Positions 1 to 8,150 of a stretch of 20,805 nucleotides of DNA are shown here, one piece after another. The notes beneath the pieces are model-generated. The model was not told where the DNA came from. It saw nothing but the letters and a program-made list of their open reading frames with translations, and made no database searches. Numbering within the stretch: position 1 is the first letter of the stretch; each line of letters starts with the position of its first letter. The position numbers were made by a program, and so were the translations under genes. Source of the DNA: Acidobacteriaceae bacterium (GTDB taxonomy: Bacteria; Acidobacteriota; Terriglobia; Terriglobales; Acidobacteriaceae); the NCBI GenBank assembly GCA_009781125.1, contig WQYS01000009.1, forward strand, positions 1 to 20,805, given 5' to 3'.

Positions 1-175
1 ATTTCCGTTTCAATCCACGCGCCCCGCGTGGGGCGCGACGTACACGCACGCACCCAGCAGGGTCAAAATCCAAGGTTTCAATCCACGCGCCCCGCGTGGG
101 GCGCGACGGGCTGGGCGCCGTTACATTCCGCGGGACGATGATGTTTCAATCCACGCGCCCCGCGTGGGGCGCGAC
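1..175 (-). CRISPR. Type I-C CRISPR array, leader-proximal end (continues off the left edge)
   Basis: Three identical 33-bp repeats lie at 7-39, 75-107 and 143-175. On the plus strand each starts GTTTCAATCC and ends GGGGCGCGAC. On the minus strand they end in the ATTGAAAC tail typical of type I-C repeats. Each repeat contains an 8-bp stem (CGCGCCCC/GGGGCGCG) around a GCGT loop, the hairpin cut by Cas5c. Two complete spacers of 35 bp lie at 40-74 and 108-142, and bases 1-6 are the end of a third. The adjacent minus-strand cas operon and the leader at 176-432 show the array is transcribed right to left, so 143-175 is the leader-proximal repeat and 108-142 is probably the newest spacer. All repeats are perfect, consistent with an active leader end. 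The true array length cannot be seen. Confidence 0.98.
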
Positions 176-432
176 GGCAGGACAGCCAAATAGATGTCCC
201 GCTTCTACTTAGTATGACTTAAACGCGGACGTAGAGTCACTCGTGTCTTCCAGTTCTATGCACGAGTATTGGCTATCTCAATAACTGTTTGGGAAACAGT
301 GAAATAGAGGGATCGCGAACCATCCAGTGGATTGGTGACAGCTTCATATCCGCGCGGAGATACATACCTATGCTCTGTCAGCAGCAGAGGTCGTATTCCC
401 AACTGCTGTACCGGCACCATACCGAGTATCCA
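176..432 (-). promoter_or_regulatory. CRISPR leader between cas2 and the array
   Basis: This 257-bp non-coding stretch separates the cas2 stop from the first repeat, which is the usual position of a type I-C leader holding the array promoter and the integration signal. It contains two perfect 7-bp inverted repeats. ACTCGTG at 239-245 pairs with CACGAGT at 261-267, and ACTGTTT at 284-290 pairs with AAACAGT at 294-300 around a GGG loop. A weaker pair, GGACA at 180-184 and TGTCC at 195-199, abuts the repeat. No convincing ORF is present. The exact promoter was not identified. Confidence 0.75.
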
Positions 433-723
433 TTATAGGATTAGCGGTCCTTCAGGATCGTACGATGGTTTCGCCCCGACATGTTCTACGCGCCCCTTCC
501 AATTGTTCCCGAGAAAGTAGAAGCGGAGGCTATCTTCCGACGCATTCGCTTCGGCAATCAGAGCCGCACGGAATACTACCCACTGCGCCGCATCCACCAG
601 GCATTCAAAGACCGAGTTCTGCACCCGTTGTCCCCGATTCTGGCATAGGCGAGCCACGCGCCGCAGTCGCCTTCTACCTGCCGCCGTGCTCGTACTCACG
701 TCATAGCTCACCAGCACAAGCAT
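433..723 (-). CDS. cas2: CRISPR-associated endonuclease Cas2 (type I-C)
   Basis: The 96-residue product is the usual length for Cas2. It opens with MLVLVSYDVS, the first beta strand of the ferredoxin fold, carrying the conserved metal-site Asp8. The middle QNSVFECLVD and the C-terminal GAKPSYDPEGPL match the I-C subfamily closely as I know it. Cas2 is the central dimer of the Cas1-Cas2 integrase that inserts new spacers. It is the last cas gene before the leader. The gap to the cas1 stop is 24 bp, consistent with one transcript. No missing residues or frameshift were seen. Confidence 0.97.
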   Translation of the reverse strand: MLVLVSYDVSTSTAAGRRRLRRVARLCQNRGQRVQNSVFECLVDAAQWVVFRAALIAEANASEDSLRFYFLGNNWKGRVEHVGAKPSYDPEGPLIL

Positions 724-747
724 ATTGTCCCTCCGTACCCGCCATAT

Positions 748-1773
748 TCAGCGCCACAAAAATGCTGGATACGCATCCATACCTCCGCGCAGATGTCGTG
801 CCAGCAACAGCGCCTGAGCATATGGCACCAATCCCAGAGCGATGTTTTCACTAAGAAACGGATGTTGTATCTCTTCCTGCTTACGTGTCTGCCAAGCGGC
901 GATGACGGCCTTCCGCGTGGTGTCGTCCATCAGGATTCCACCGCCATCCTGTTCGGTAAATCCCTCGGTCTGCACTTGACGGCGATTGATGAGCGTCAGC
1001 GCCAGACGGTCTGCCAGTGGAGCGCGTAGCTCCTCCATCAGATCGAGCGCCAGGCTGGGGCGGCCTGGACGGTCCGTATGTAGAAAACCCACAGCCGGAT
1101 CGAGTCCGACGCTCTCCAGCGCTGACTCTGCATCGTGCCGCAGCAATGCATAGATAAACGAGAGCAGTGCATTCACGCGGTCGCGCGGAGGACGGCGCGA
1201 GCGTCCCGTAAAACGAAAACCCTCACCAATAATCATGTCGTCAAAGACCGAGAAATACACCTGTCCAGCGATGCCTTCATGACCGCGAGCCTCATCGATG
1301 GTGGCAGCGCGTATGGCATCCTGACCCGTCCATGACAGTTTGTCTGCGGCAGCGCGCAGGCGTTGTTGGCGCTCAGGCTCCGAACACTCGCGTGCAGCGC
1401 GTAATAACACGACACGGCTGTTAGCGATCTTCGACGTTACAATCATGCGCACGATAGGTAACGCCGTCGGCTCATCATCCGCAACTCGGTACTGCTGGCG
1501 GCGCAGCAGCACGTTCCCGGAAACCGGCCCCTGTACGCGAGCCAGAAAGCGTCCCTGCTCGGTAAGGTACGAGATACCGACGCCGTTCTCGCAACACAGA
1601 GCCAGTACAGGCGGCGAACACAGAACCCGTCCCCAGCAGACCAGCCCCTCCAGCGTGTGCACGGGAATGCGCAGAACCGGCTTCTGCTCAATCTCGATGG
1701 AGATTGTGTCTCCGTCACGGTGAAGGTATGCTCCCTGCGTCGTGACGTGCAGCGTGTTGAGCAGCTTGCGCAT
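748..1773 (-). CDS. cas1: CRISPR-associated integrase Cas1 (type I-C)
   Basis: The product is 341 residues when started at the ATG at 1773-1771, beginning MRKLLNTLHVTTQGAYL, the usual I-C Cas1 N-terminus. A longer in-frame start at 1878 would lie inside cas4 and is not conserved, whereas the 1773 start has GAGGAG just upstream. Metal-site residues are visible: Glu166 (in ARGHEGIAG), His232 (in GFLHTDRPG) and Asp244 followed by Glu247/Glu248. Cas1 is the catalytic subunit of the Cas1-Cas2 spacer-integration complex. The start follows the cas4 stop by only 2 bp, suggesting translational coupling. The length and motifs indicate an intact enzyme. Confidence 0.97.
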   Translation of the reverse strand: MRKLLNTLHVTTQGAYLHRDGDTISIEIEQKPVLRIPVHTLEGLVCWGRVLCSPPVLALCCENGVGISYLTEQGRFLARVQGPVSGNVLLRRQQYRVADDEPTALPIVRMIVTSKIANSRVVLLRAARECSEPERQQRLRAAADKLSWTGQDAIRAATIDEARGHEGIAGQVYFSVFDDMIIGEGFRFTGRSRRPPRDRVNALLSFIYALLRHDAESALESVGLDPAVGFLHTDRPGRPSLALDLMEELRAPLADRLALTLINRRQVQTEGFTEQDGGGILMDDTTRKAVIAAWQTRKQEEIQHPFLSENIALGLVPYAQALLLARHLRGGMDAYPAFLWR

Positions 1774-1775
1774 AG

Positions 1776-2423
1776 TTACTCCTCCTCGTGCAGCGAGCGC
1801 AGTTGGGCGCGGCTCCAGCGCTCGCGAACAGCGTTGCCTGTCGTTACTTGTGGCAGACAAAGATCGACCAGCGAACAACTCCGACAGTACGTGCCGGGAT
1901 GCGCTGGAGGCGTTTCGTGCGCGTTGTAAAGACGATGCATCTCGGCAACCAGCGCTTCGGTGCGGCGGCGTAGTTCCGCTGTGAATTCAACGGCCAGACG
2001 ACGACGCGGCTCACCGTAAAAGATCGCTCCGCGTGGCACGGAACAGCCAAGCATCTCCTCCAGGCAGAGTGCCTGCGCGCAGAGTTGAACCAGATCGCAG
2101 TCGCTGGGCTTCTTTTTGCCGCGCTTGTACTCGACGGGAAACGGTTCGGGCAGAAACTCCACCACATCGGCGCGTCCGCTGAGGCCGAGTCGTCGACTGG
2201 CCAGATCAAGTCCGCGTACCGTGCGCAGATCGTGCCGCCGCGTCTGCCCGGGAAGATCGGCGCGTTCATGCATCAGGCGGCCTTCAGCGGTCAGGCGATT
2301 CTCCGACCATGCCTGCTCCAGATGAATCAGCGCCCACTGCCGAGGACAGAAGGCCAGATGCTGCAACCCGCTCAGGGGCAGCGCGTCATCCGGCGCTTCG
2401 GTCGTCGACAATGGAGGCATCAT
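1776..2423 (-). CDS. cas4: CRISPR-associated exonuclease Cas4 (type I-C)
   Basis: The 215-residue product has the Cas4 layout: an N-terminal cluster Cys26 (in HLAFCPRQW), a RecB-like nuclease core with Asp86 (in GRADVVEF) and Glu98/Lys100 (in VEYKRG), and the C-terminal iron-sulfur ligands Cys180, Cys183 and Cys189 (in YCRSCSLVDLC). Cas4 joins Cas1-Cas2 to trim prespacers and define the PAM and orientation of new spacers. Two adjacent ATGs (2423 and 2420) could both serve as the start, and neither has a strong Shine-Dalgarno. Translation is probably coupled to cas7, whose stop is 9 bp upstream. All four cluster cysteines and the nuclease residues are present. Confidence 0.96.
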   Translation of the reverse strand: MMPPLSTTEAPDDALPLSGLQHLAFCPRQWALIHLEQAWSENRLTAEGRLMHERADLPGQTRRHDLRTVRGLDLASRRLGLSGRADVVEFLPEPFPVEYKRGKKKPSDCDLVQLCAQALCLEEMLGCSVPRGAIFYGEPRRRLAVEFTAELRRRTEALVAEMHRLYNAHETPPAHPGTYCRSCSLVDLCLPQVTTGNAVRERWSRAQLRSLHEEE

Positions 2424-2432
2424 GCCGCGTGT

Positions 2433-3296
2433 TTACACCCACTCTTCGACGGTGACTCCCGCAGGCACGTCGCCTTCGAGAGCGATGCTGTAATCCTCAC
2501 GCGAACGCGGAGGCTTGCTGGCGTCCTTCAACTCCGCCTTGACCAGGGCAAAGAGCTGATCGGCGCGCGCGTCACCGGTAGTCTTCTCATGCTTGAAGGC
2601 GAAGCAGCGCACCGGAGACATCAGTCCGCGAGCCGCCGAACGATCCAACTCAAACATGCTGTTCAGAGCTTCTTTGAAGAGATTGAGATCATCCTCAGAA
2701 AAGCCGGTTTGTTCGGCCAGCGTTGCATTTAGAAAACCGTGGCAGCGATACATGCCATAAGGGACTGTGAACTTACGGCCCATCGTGCGCTCACTATCGG
2801 CGTCCTTCTTGTTGGTGACGGCGCAGCGTGTGATGGAAAATTCGGCAGAAACAACCGGATCGAGACTGCGCGAGAAAGTAAGCTGGATCGGCCCGCGCAC
2901 CTGTCCGCTGTTGACCTCTGTTGTCATCACGGCTCCGAAGGCGCGAATGTCGTAGAAGTTAGTACACATCCACCTGGTAATTTCTTCAGCCTTCTTTTGA
3001 TCCTTCGGCAGTTTCTTAGGTTCCGGTTTCTCCTTCAATTCGATGTAGGCCCGCTCGTGCTGATCGTTTAGGACAGCCTTGTCACGGATGTAAATCTCAA
3101 ATCCATCTGCCTTACCTTTGGTGGCGGCCACGTAGTTGCGCACCTTGCGCTTGAGGCAGACATCGGTTACCAATCCCTGATTGGTCTCGGGGTCGATGCG
3201 TGGCAGGTTTCCGGCATCCGGGTCCCCGTTCGGATTGCCATCAGTAACTTCAAAAAAATAGACGAAATCGTAGCGATTGCTGACAGTCGTACTCAT
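2433..3296 (-). CDS. cas7: Cascade backbone protein Cas7 (Csd2, type I-C)
   Basis: The 287-residue protein is the Csd2/Cas7c backbone subunit that polymerises along the crRNA spacer. Recognition rests on the N-terminal RRM strand [20 protein letters not shown], the following [21 protein letters not shown], and the later [11 protein letters not shown] and [15 protein letters not shown] segments, all characteristic of I-C Cas7. Its ATG overlaps the cas8c stop by 4 bp (ATGA), a standard coupling arrangement that links expression of the Cascade subunits. Length is normal and no defect is visible. Confidence 0.96.
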   Translation of the reverse strand: MSTTVSNRYDFVYFFEVTDGNPNGDPDAGNLPRIDPETNQGLVTDVCLKRKVRNYVAATKGKADGFEIYIRDKAVLNDQHERAYIELKEKPEPKKLPKDQKKAEEITRWMCTNFYDIRAFGAVMTTEVNSGQVRGPIQLTFSRSLDPVVSAEFSITRCAVTNKKDADSERTMGRKFTVPYGMYRCHGFLNATLAEQTGFSEDDLNLFKEALNSMFELDRSAARGLMSPVRCFAFKHEKTTGDARADQLFALVKAELKDASKPPRSREDYSIALEGDVPAGVTVEEWV

Positions 3297-3661
3297 GCTT
3301 TCTCCTTCTTGGTGTATAGGTCCTGGCGTTGCTGAAAGTAACCGACAATGAACTTGCCCTGATCGAGCAGCGGCAACTGGCGGGGAAACTCAAACGGAGC
3401 CGTCATGACAGAAGCGATCATCCGTTCGTAATAAACCTTGCCGCCCGTTTCGAGTTTGTTCAGATGAAATCCATTCAGGCGGAACAGGCGCGGAAACACA
3501 AGCGCCGGAGTCACGCTGGCTGCTGAAAAGTAGCGGTCTTTGATGGTGGAGTTCAGTTCGCTGCCCGCGCTATCGTTCTGCGCCTTTTCGAGAATGGCGA
3601 AGAGCCTGCCGCAGCGGTAGGCAACATCCAAATTGGATTGGTCGAATTGGTCGAGTTTCAT
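3293..3661 (-). CDS. cas11c: Internally initiated small Cascade subunit Cas11c within cas8c
   Basis: In type I-C systems the small subunit is made from an internal start inside cas8c, which is established for this subtype. Here an in-frame ATG at 3661-3659 begins [21 protein letters not shown]. It is preceded on the minus strand by GGAG (3671-3668) with an ideal 6-base spacer. It would give a 122-residue product, the expected size for Cas11, ending at the cas8c stop. Cas11 copies line the belly of Cascade and stabilise the non-target strand. The Shine-Dalgarno and position are seen directly; the function comes from family knowledge. A downstream ATG is the other possible start but has a weaker context. 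Confidence 0.75.
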   Translation of the reverse strand: MKLDQFDQSNLDVAYRCGRLFAILEKAQNDSAGSELNSTIKDRYFSAASVTPALVFPRLFRLNGFHLNKLETGGKVYYERMIASVMTAPFEFPRQLPLLDQGKFIVGYFQQRQDLYTKKEKA

Positions 3662-5044
3662 GAGTTTCTCCAGAGGATTGGAAGTACGGCGCGTGTTGCG
3701 CACAAGGCACGCCTTAATGGCGCAAACACGCTCGAATCGGATGTGTCCATCGCTGTGGATGCGACGAACCATAGCCGCTAGTAGTGACTGCGGATAGTTC
3801 ACGCCGCTCAGAACCGAGCGCGTGAGGTCGCCCGCAAGTTTAGGAGATACGCTGTCGCTGTCGTAGCTCTTGAAACGTCCCTTCGGATCGGACTCCGCTC
3901 GGCCTGTAGCCAGAACAACTCGCCAGATCGGCGGCGGCACATCGTCGTCACTCAGGAGCTTGAAGTCTTCAACGTGCTGACTCAAGCGACGGAGAATCTC
4001 GCTGGCGTCGGCCTCTACCCACATGCGCACGGAGAGCCGCGAAGCATTCGGCGAAAGTCCCAGAATAAAAAATTTTGTCGGCACGTCATCCGGCTTCAGT
4101 GTGGTTTGCTGTGTTCCATCACGCAACTGTGTCAGCAGAATTCTGGCTTGTTCGACACGTTTCTGGTCTTCCTGTGGCTTTTCCTCTTCTTTTACGGCAG
4201 GTTCGCCGATGATTAAGCTCGCGAAGATATCAACAGCCGGAGTCGCGCGGTCTGCCCAGTAGACATACGTCGTATCTCCGATACGAAAACGGCGATCTGA
4301 AGAAAGAAGTTGATTCAGCGCATTCGTATATTTGAAGACCGTTGTCTCTCCGACCGGAGCGTTGTAGCTCTGCTCCTTGCCATAAGAGGTGAAGGCATCG
4401 GCGTTGAAGGATACGAGAAGTGCGCCTGAGGTTTGCGCTCCTGCAACACCCTTAATCTTCGGCTCATGCAACCGAGAGATAACCTCTGGTTCGCCCGAGA
4501 CGAGACTGATCGTAGTTATCGATTCATCCTCAGCATCTGCGCCATCCTGTGGAAGCGTAATCAGTTCGTGAACATATTTCATCTCCCCTGCAATGCGAAA
4601 TACCCCGAAGTTACTTGCCAACTCCTCAAGTTCAGGATGCTTCTCGCAGATATCCGGAGACCAGTTACGAAAAAAAATACACACCGCTGTGTAAGCCGGA
4701 TGATTTATTTTGGATTCAAATTTGAGATGTTCTTTTCGTGATTCTTCAAATTCCCTGAGCGCTCGTTCTTTGCGGTCAGGCTTGTCTGTGTAGCCGAGCA
4801 GGTATTCGGCGTTATCCCAGAGCAGACAGGGATTCAAGCCCGAGCCAGATGGTTTGCTCTGTCCGGGAACATCCAGGGATCGGGGTCTTTTAACCTTACC
4901 CTCCGCTTCCAGGAGAGACTCGAACTGGTTCAGGCTTCCATCGGGCTTCAGCACGATACAGAAGCTGATCTTCTGCCGTGAATAACCGGAGCGAACAACA
5001 TCCTTCATGCGGTCGTACTGTTCTGCCAGTCTTTGCAGGATCAT
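3293..5044 (-). CDS. cas8c: Cascade large subunit Cas8c (Csd1, type I-C)
   Basis: The 583-residue protein is the I-C large subunit, which recognises the PAM on target DNA and helps recruit Cas3. The N-terminus ([13 protein letters not shown]), the [18 protein letters not shown] region and the C-terminal block with [20 protein letters not shown] and [13 protein letters not shown] are those of Csd1/Cas8c. The start overlaps the cas5c stop by 4 bp and the stop overlaps the cas7 start by 4 bp, so it is fully coupled. The last 122 codons also form a separate internal reading start for Cas11c (see the entry at 3293-3661). The N-terminal half is the variable part of the family and shows no recognisable catalytic motif. 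Confidence 0.96.
   Translation of the reverse strand: MILQRLAEQYDRMKDVVRSGYSRQKISFCIVLKPDGSLNQFESLLEAEGKVKRPRSLDVPGQSKPSGSGLNPCLLWDNAEYLLGYTDKPDRKERALREFEESRKEHLKFESKINHPAYTAVCIFFRNWSPDICEKHPELEELASNFGVFRIAGEMKYVHELITLPQDGADAEDESITTISLVSGEPEVISRLHEPKIKGVAGAQTSGALLVSFNADAFTSYGKEQSYNAPVGETTVFKYTNALNQLLSSDRRFRIGDTTYVYWADRATPAVDIFASLIIGEPAVKEEEKPQEDQKRVEQARILLTQLRDGTQQTTLKPDDVPTKFFILGLSPNASRLSVRMWVEADASEILRRLSQHVEDFKLLSDDDVPPPIWRVVLATGRAESDPKGRFKSYDSDSVSPKLAGDLTRSVLSGVNYPQSLLAAMVRRIHSDGHIRFERVCAIKACLVRNTRRTSNPLEKLMKLDQFDQSNLDVAYRCGRLFAILEKAQNDSAGSELNSTIKDRYFSAASVTPALVFPRLFRLNGFHLNKLETGGKVYYERMIASVMTAPFEFPRQLPLLDQGKFIVGYFQQRQDLYTKKEKA
3668..3671 (-). promoter_or_regulatory. Internal Shine-Dalgarno for Cas11c
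   Basis: GGAG on the minus strand sits 6 bases before an in-frame ATG in the middle of cas8c. It codes for part of Leu-Glu in Cas8c but is placed exactly as a ribosome binding site for the internal Cas11c start. Confidence 0.65.
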
Positions 5045-5697
5045 GCCGCCGCCTCCGCCAGAGGAGGAACAGTAATCACGCCATCACGCATCGTGGCTCG
5101 GAAGAAGCGCGCTTCCTTGTTGTTGCCGAAGTCGATATCGTGCAGCATCCAGCCCAGATCGCGCTCGCCTTTGAGGCTGTCGTGGACGACGGGCATCTCG
5201 TCATCCGGTTCGATAAACGCGAAGTGCGCGGCAAACTCCCGGCAGCCAAGATAGGGCCGCGTAAAACAGGCTCCGCGCTGGGCGCGGCGCTTGAACTGGT
5301 CCAGATGCTTGGCCGCATTCTCCGGTCCGCTCAAAATGTCGAAGTGCGCCTCAATCACGTAGGCAACATCGCACAACAGTAGCGTGGCCCTTTGCTGGCG
5401 GACATCGGTGATTTCAAGTCCAAGGTCACCCTTGCCAGCGTTCATTACCGCGCTTACCGTTCCGGGCTTGATCTTTTCGCTTACCTCGTTTCGGCGAACC
5501 GAACCAAAACGAATCGGATTGAGAACCGTGATGCGGTCCACGACCCAGCGGATTTCAGGTTTCCAGTAGATTGCTTCGAGAACGCCGCGAGCAGCCGAAG
5601 GAGTCATCACATCATAGCTGACGCGCTCTACCTTCATCTCCGGACGAGTAAAGCAGGCCCACTCGCCCCAGCAGTGCAGCCGAACACCAAAGGCCAT
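5041..5697 (-). CDS. cas5: Cascade subunit and crRNA endoribonuclease Cas5c (Cas5d)
   Basis: The 218-residue protein begins with [25 protein letters not shown] Cas5d sequence, followed by [21 protein letters not shown], the signature block of the I-C Cas5 family. In this subtype Cas5 replaces Cas6: it cleaves the pre-crRNA at the repeat hairpin and caps the 5' handle of the crRNA in Cascade. No cas6 is present in the window, consistent with this role. A good GAGGTG Shine-Dalgarno precedes the ATG. The stop overlaps the cas8c start. The catalytic triad was not assigned because I cannot align it reliably by eye. Confidence 0.96.
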   Translation of the reverse strand: MAFGVRLHCWGEWACFTRPEMKVERVSYDVMTPSAARGVLEAIYWKPEIRWVVDRITVLNPIRFGSVRRNEVSEKIKPGTVSAVMNAGKGDLGLEITDVRQQRATLLLCDVAYVIEAHFDILSGPENAAKHLDQFKRRAQRGACFTRPYLGCREFAAHFAFIEPDDEMPVVHDSLKGERDLGWMLHDIDFGNNKEARFFRATMRDGVITVPPLAEAAA

Positions 5698-5724
5698 CGA
5701 GACACCTCACGCATCGCACAATCA

Positions 5725-8013
5725 CTAAACCCACCAATGCGCGGTATCCAGGCCAATGGCATCAGGTGCAAGCCCCTTCTGCGCGGTATAAGCATCTCGT
5801 CGCAGCAATAGCCATACGCCAGACTCATGCGGCTCCACAACATCCTTAAGTTTCCTGATCGTATGCTCAGGAACGGAAATAAGGTAAGGCTGTAACTCAC
5901 GATGTGACTTGAATTTTACGAAACCCTTCTCAAGATCGCCTTGTAACTTCTCTGCAATCTTGTTGTAAGGAATCAAGATGGGCACCTGATTATCGATAAT
6001 GAGTTTGTACTTACTCTCAATCTCCCGAAACTGAAAGAGCAGCGGATCATTCCGGCGGGGGTCCCCGTCGAGTGCCATCTTCTGCATGATGCCATTCTTG
6101 TCCCAGTCATTCGACTTCTGCCAGTACAGCAGTTCGAAGTATCGCTTCACAGAGTCAGGCGCCAGAGGATCGAGATTGCGGTCGAGTCCCCATAGCTCCT
6201 TCGCTTTATCCGCGCCCTGCCGTTGGATACCCTGTGGCGGCGGGTCTTCTGCGTCAAAGACGAAAGTCGTCCCCCTCGGAACGCGGCCTTCGCGATTACA
6301 CCGGCCCGCGGCCTGCGCGATGGAATCGAATCCAGCGGCGGCGCGATACACCACGGGAAGATCAATGTCTACTCCCGCCTCGATCAACTGCGTACTCACG
6401 ACGCGACAGGGCAATCCCGCCGTGAGCCGTTCGCGGATACACTGCAACACCTCACGCCGGTGCGCTCCGCACATCATCGTGCTCAGGTGGAAGACTGTTC
6501 CCTTCTCCGCCTGCTGCGCGACCAGCTCAAACAGCTTCGCCGCGTGTTTCCTTGTGTTGACGATACACAACACCTGTTGTTCCGACGCCAGCCGTGCTGC
6601 CAGTTCATCATCTTTCAATGAACCCACATGCTCCACGCGCACCCGGCTCATGGCTTTAAAAAGCGGCTCTGGTTCCTTGATGATCGGCTGCACATCTTTA
6701 ATCCCGATGCGAAAATCGTCTCGATATTCCAGCGCCGGCTGCGTGGCGGTGCAGAGAACTACCGTACATCCATAGTTCGTCACCAGTTCCTGCAACGCGC
6801 GCAGCGTTGGTTGTAGCAGATCGACCGGCAGTGTCTGCGCCTCGTCGAGAATGATGATGCTGTTGGCCAGATTATGCAGCTTGCGGCAGGGCGTCGTTGA
6901 AGCCGCAAACAGGCTCTCGAAGAGCTGAACGTTGGTGGTGACAATCAGCGGAGCATCCCAGTTTTCCGCAGCCAGCTTGTTGCTTCGCGTATCTTTCGCG
7001 GGTTGCACATTGGTGTGATGCTCTACCAGACCACGTTTAGCGTAGTCGCCAAGAGCCTTGCGGTAGACATCGGCAGTCTGCTCAATGATGCTGGTAAAAG
7101 GAATCGCCATCACGACGCGGCTCGTCTGCTTCGTAGCATGATGCAACGCAAAGGCGAGCGACGAAAGCGTTTTGCCGCCTCCCGTAGGTACCTGGAGCGA
7201 ATAGAATCCCGGTCTGCCATAGGCCGCCTGCATACATTGATCCAGAACGAAGCGCCGCTGCGCATTCACATCGGTCGGAGACACCTTGCGCTGTATTTCG
7301 TTAAGATAGATGTCCAGCCGCTCTCGTAGCTGCTGAAGCGACGGACGCGGCAGGGCGCGTTCCCTTGCCGCATCCCGGTCGCAGAATGCTTCCGTGCAGG
7401 TACGATCCGCATCCACCAGACATGACAGTAGCATCCGCGTAAAAAACGCCAGTGAAAATGCAAGCTCCTCACGATGGCGCGACTGGAATGGCAGCGCAGG
7501 CGCTGTGAGATTCAATTGAGGATCGTCTACATCTGGAATTTGTTTTCGTTCAAGACGGAAGAGTAAATTTTTCTGGTCAGAATCCTCTTCGGGAGAATCA
7601 TTCGGCAATCCCGCATGGTGGCCCGCGATGCAGAAAGCAAGAATCCGCCCCACGTAGCCACGTAGCGCATCATACTCATTCACATACCTTGCACCGTACG
7701 TCGAATGATCGACCCGCTTACCTGGAGACGCATCCTCATCCTCTCCCGCGTCGATAGACGCATGTAGTTTTTTTTGAAATTCGGTGGATCCTTTGCCGAG
7801 ATCATGGCAGCGACCCGCTATCCACCCCCACTCCTCGGCGCGAAAGGCTGAGGCGTATTTGGCGCACCAGGCAGCTACCTCTTCAAGATGCTTTGCGAGC
7901 GGCTCCCAATACTCCGGTGGCGTTTGCGGCAAGGTATGAGCGTATGGTCCATGCTGCGGGACTGTATCGGATGTCATCCTGCTACCATCTGTCAATGTTA
8001 TCCGGCTACTCAT
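5725..8013 (-). CDS. cas3: CRISPR-associated helicase/nuclease Cas3 (type I-C)
   Basis: With the start at 8013 the product is 762 residues. An N-terminal HD nuclease carries His70-Asp71 (in GRCHDLGKG), His103 (in VDHSTYG), His132-His133 (in AGHHAGLP) and Asp203 (in DADRT). The SF2 helicase follows, with Walker A VPTGGGKT at 275-282, the DEAQ form of motif II at 390-393, TAT at 422-424, and the late motifs STQLIEAGVDIDLP and QAAGRCNREGR. Cas3 unwinds and degrades DNA bound by Cascade. The start at 8013 has AGGA 8 bases upstream and overlaps the stop of a small upstream frame by 8 bp. The ATG at 7977 is also possible, and an upstream GTG at 8094 is less likely. It is the first gene of the operon, 27 bp ahead of cas5. 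Confidence 0.95.
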   Translation of the reverse strand: MSSRITLTDGSRMTSDTVPQHGPYAHTLPQTPPEYWEPLAKHLEEVAAWCAKYASAFRAEEWGWIAGRCHDLGKGSTEFQKKLHASIDAGEDEDASPGKRVDHSTYGARYVNEYDALRGYVGRILAFCIAGHHAGLPNDSPEEDSDQKNLLFRLERKQIPDVDDPQLNLTAPALPFQSRHREELAFSLAFFTRMLLSCLVDADRTCTEAFCDRDAARERALPRPSLQQLRERLDIYLNEIQRKVSPTDVNAQRRFVLDQCMQAAYGRPGFYSLQVPTGGGKTLSSLAFALHHATKQTSRVVMAIPFTSIIEQTADVYRKALGDYAKRGLVEHHTNVQPAKDTRSNKLAAENWDAPLIVTTNVQLFESLFAASTTPCRKLHNLANSIIILDEAQTLPVDLLQPTLRALQELVTNYGCTVVLCTATQPALEYRDDFRIGIKDVQPIIKEPEPLFKAMSRVRVEHVGSLKDDELAARLASEQQVLCIVNTRKHAAKLFELVAQQAEKGTVFHLSTMMCGAHRREVLQCIRERLTAGLPCRVVSTQLIEAGVDIDLPVVYRAAAGFDSIAQAAGRCNREGRVPRGTTFVFDAEDPPPQGIQRQGADKAKELWGLDRNLDPLAPDSVKRYFELLYWQKSNDWDKNGIMQKMALDGDPRRNDPLLFQFREIESKYKLIIDNQVPILIPYNKIAEKLQGDLEKGFVKFKSHRELQPYLISVPEHTIRKLKDVVEPHESGVWLLLRRDAYTAQKGLAPDAIGLDTAHWWV

Positions 8014-8143
8014 CTCCACCGTCCTGCTCTCCAATCCATTCCACGAGTTTCTGTTGTAACTCCTCTTTGCTCGGCAGATAGAGTTGGTATTCACGGGCGT
8101 GGATATTAGGGAGGCTCTGCGAAAGAGCCTCCCATCGCTGCAT
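8006..8143 (-). pseudogene. Relic of the C-terminus of a YhcG/DUF1016-like PD-(D/E)XK nuclease
   Basis: A 45-codon frame starts at an ATG at 8143 and ends with TAG at 8008-8006, overlapping the cas3 start. The frame stays open a further 17 codons upstream to a TAA. Its second half, LPNIHAREYQLYLP followed by SKEELQQKLVEWIGEQD, reads like real protein. From memory it resembles the extreme C-terminus of DUF1016 (YhcG-type) predicted nucleases, where an ANIxAxxY-LYLPxKxxLxxKLxEW pattern follows the nuclease core. The catalytic core is absent. There is no Shine-Dalgarno at the ATG, and the first ten codons overlap a strong palindrome. A truncated remnant is therefore more likely than a functional microprotein, although its stop could still couple translation to cas3. 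The family assignment is unverified. Confidence 0.5.
8109..8133. repeat. Perfect 10-bp inverted repeat with 5-base loop
   Basis: GGGAGGCTCT (8109-8118) and AGAGCCTCCC (8124-8133) are exact reverse complements around GCGAA. On the minus strand no T-run follows, so it is not a standard terminator for leftward transcription. It lies upstream of cas3, exactly where the nuclease-like similarity of the relic frame begins. Confidence 0.8.
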
Positions 8144-8150
8144 TGCAGCG
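8136..8150. repeat. 7-bp-arm palindrome adjacent to the previous hairpin
   Basis: CGCTGCA (8136-8142) and TGCAGCG (8144-8150) flank a single T. It sits only 2 bp from the 8109-8133 hairpin. The core CTGCATTGCA (8139-8148) recurs in inverted orientation at 8325-8334. A role as a protein-binding site is possible but unproven. Confidence 0.6.

Noticed and set aside
1774..1878. N-terminal extension of Cas1 by 35 residues
   Set aside because: It lies entirely inside cas4. The conserved Cas1 N-terminus begins at 1773 with a GAGGAG site.
8014..8094. GTG start extending Cas3 by 27 residues
   Set aside because: The extension is not like Cas3 N-termini and is read in a frame overlapping the nuclease-like relic, whereas the ATG at 8013 has AGGA at an 8-base spacer.
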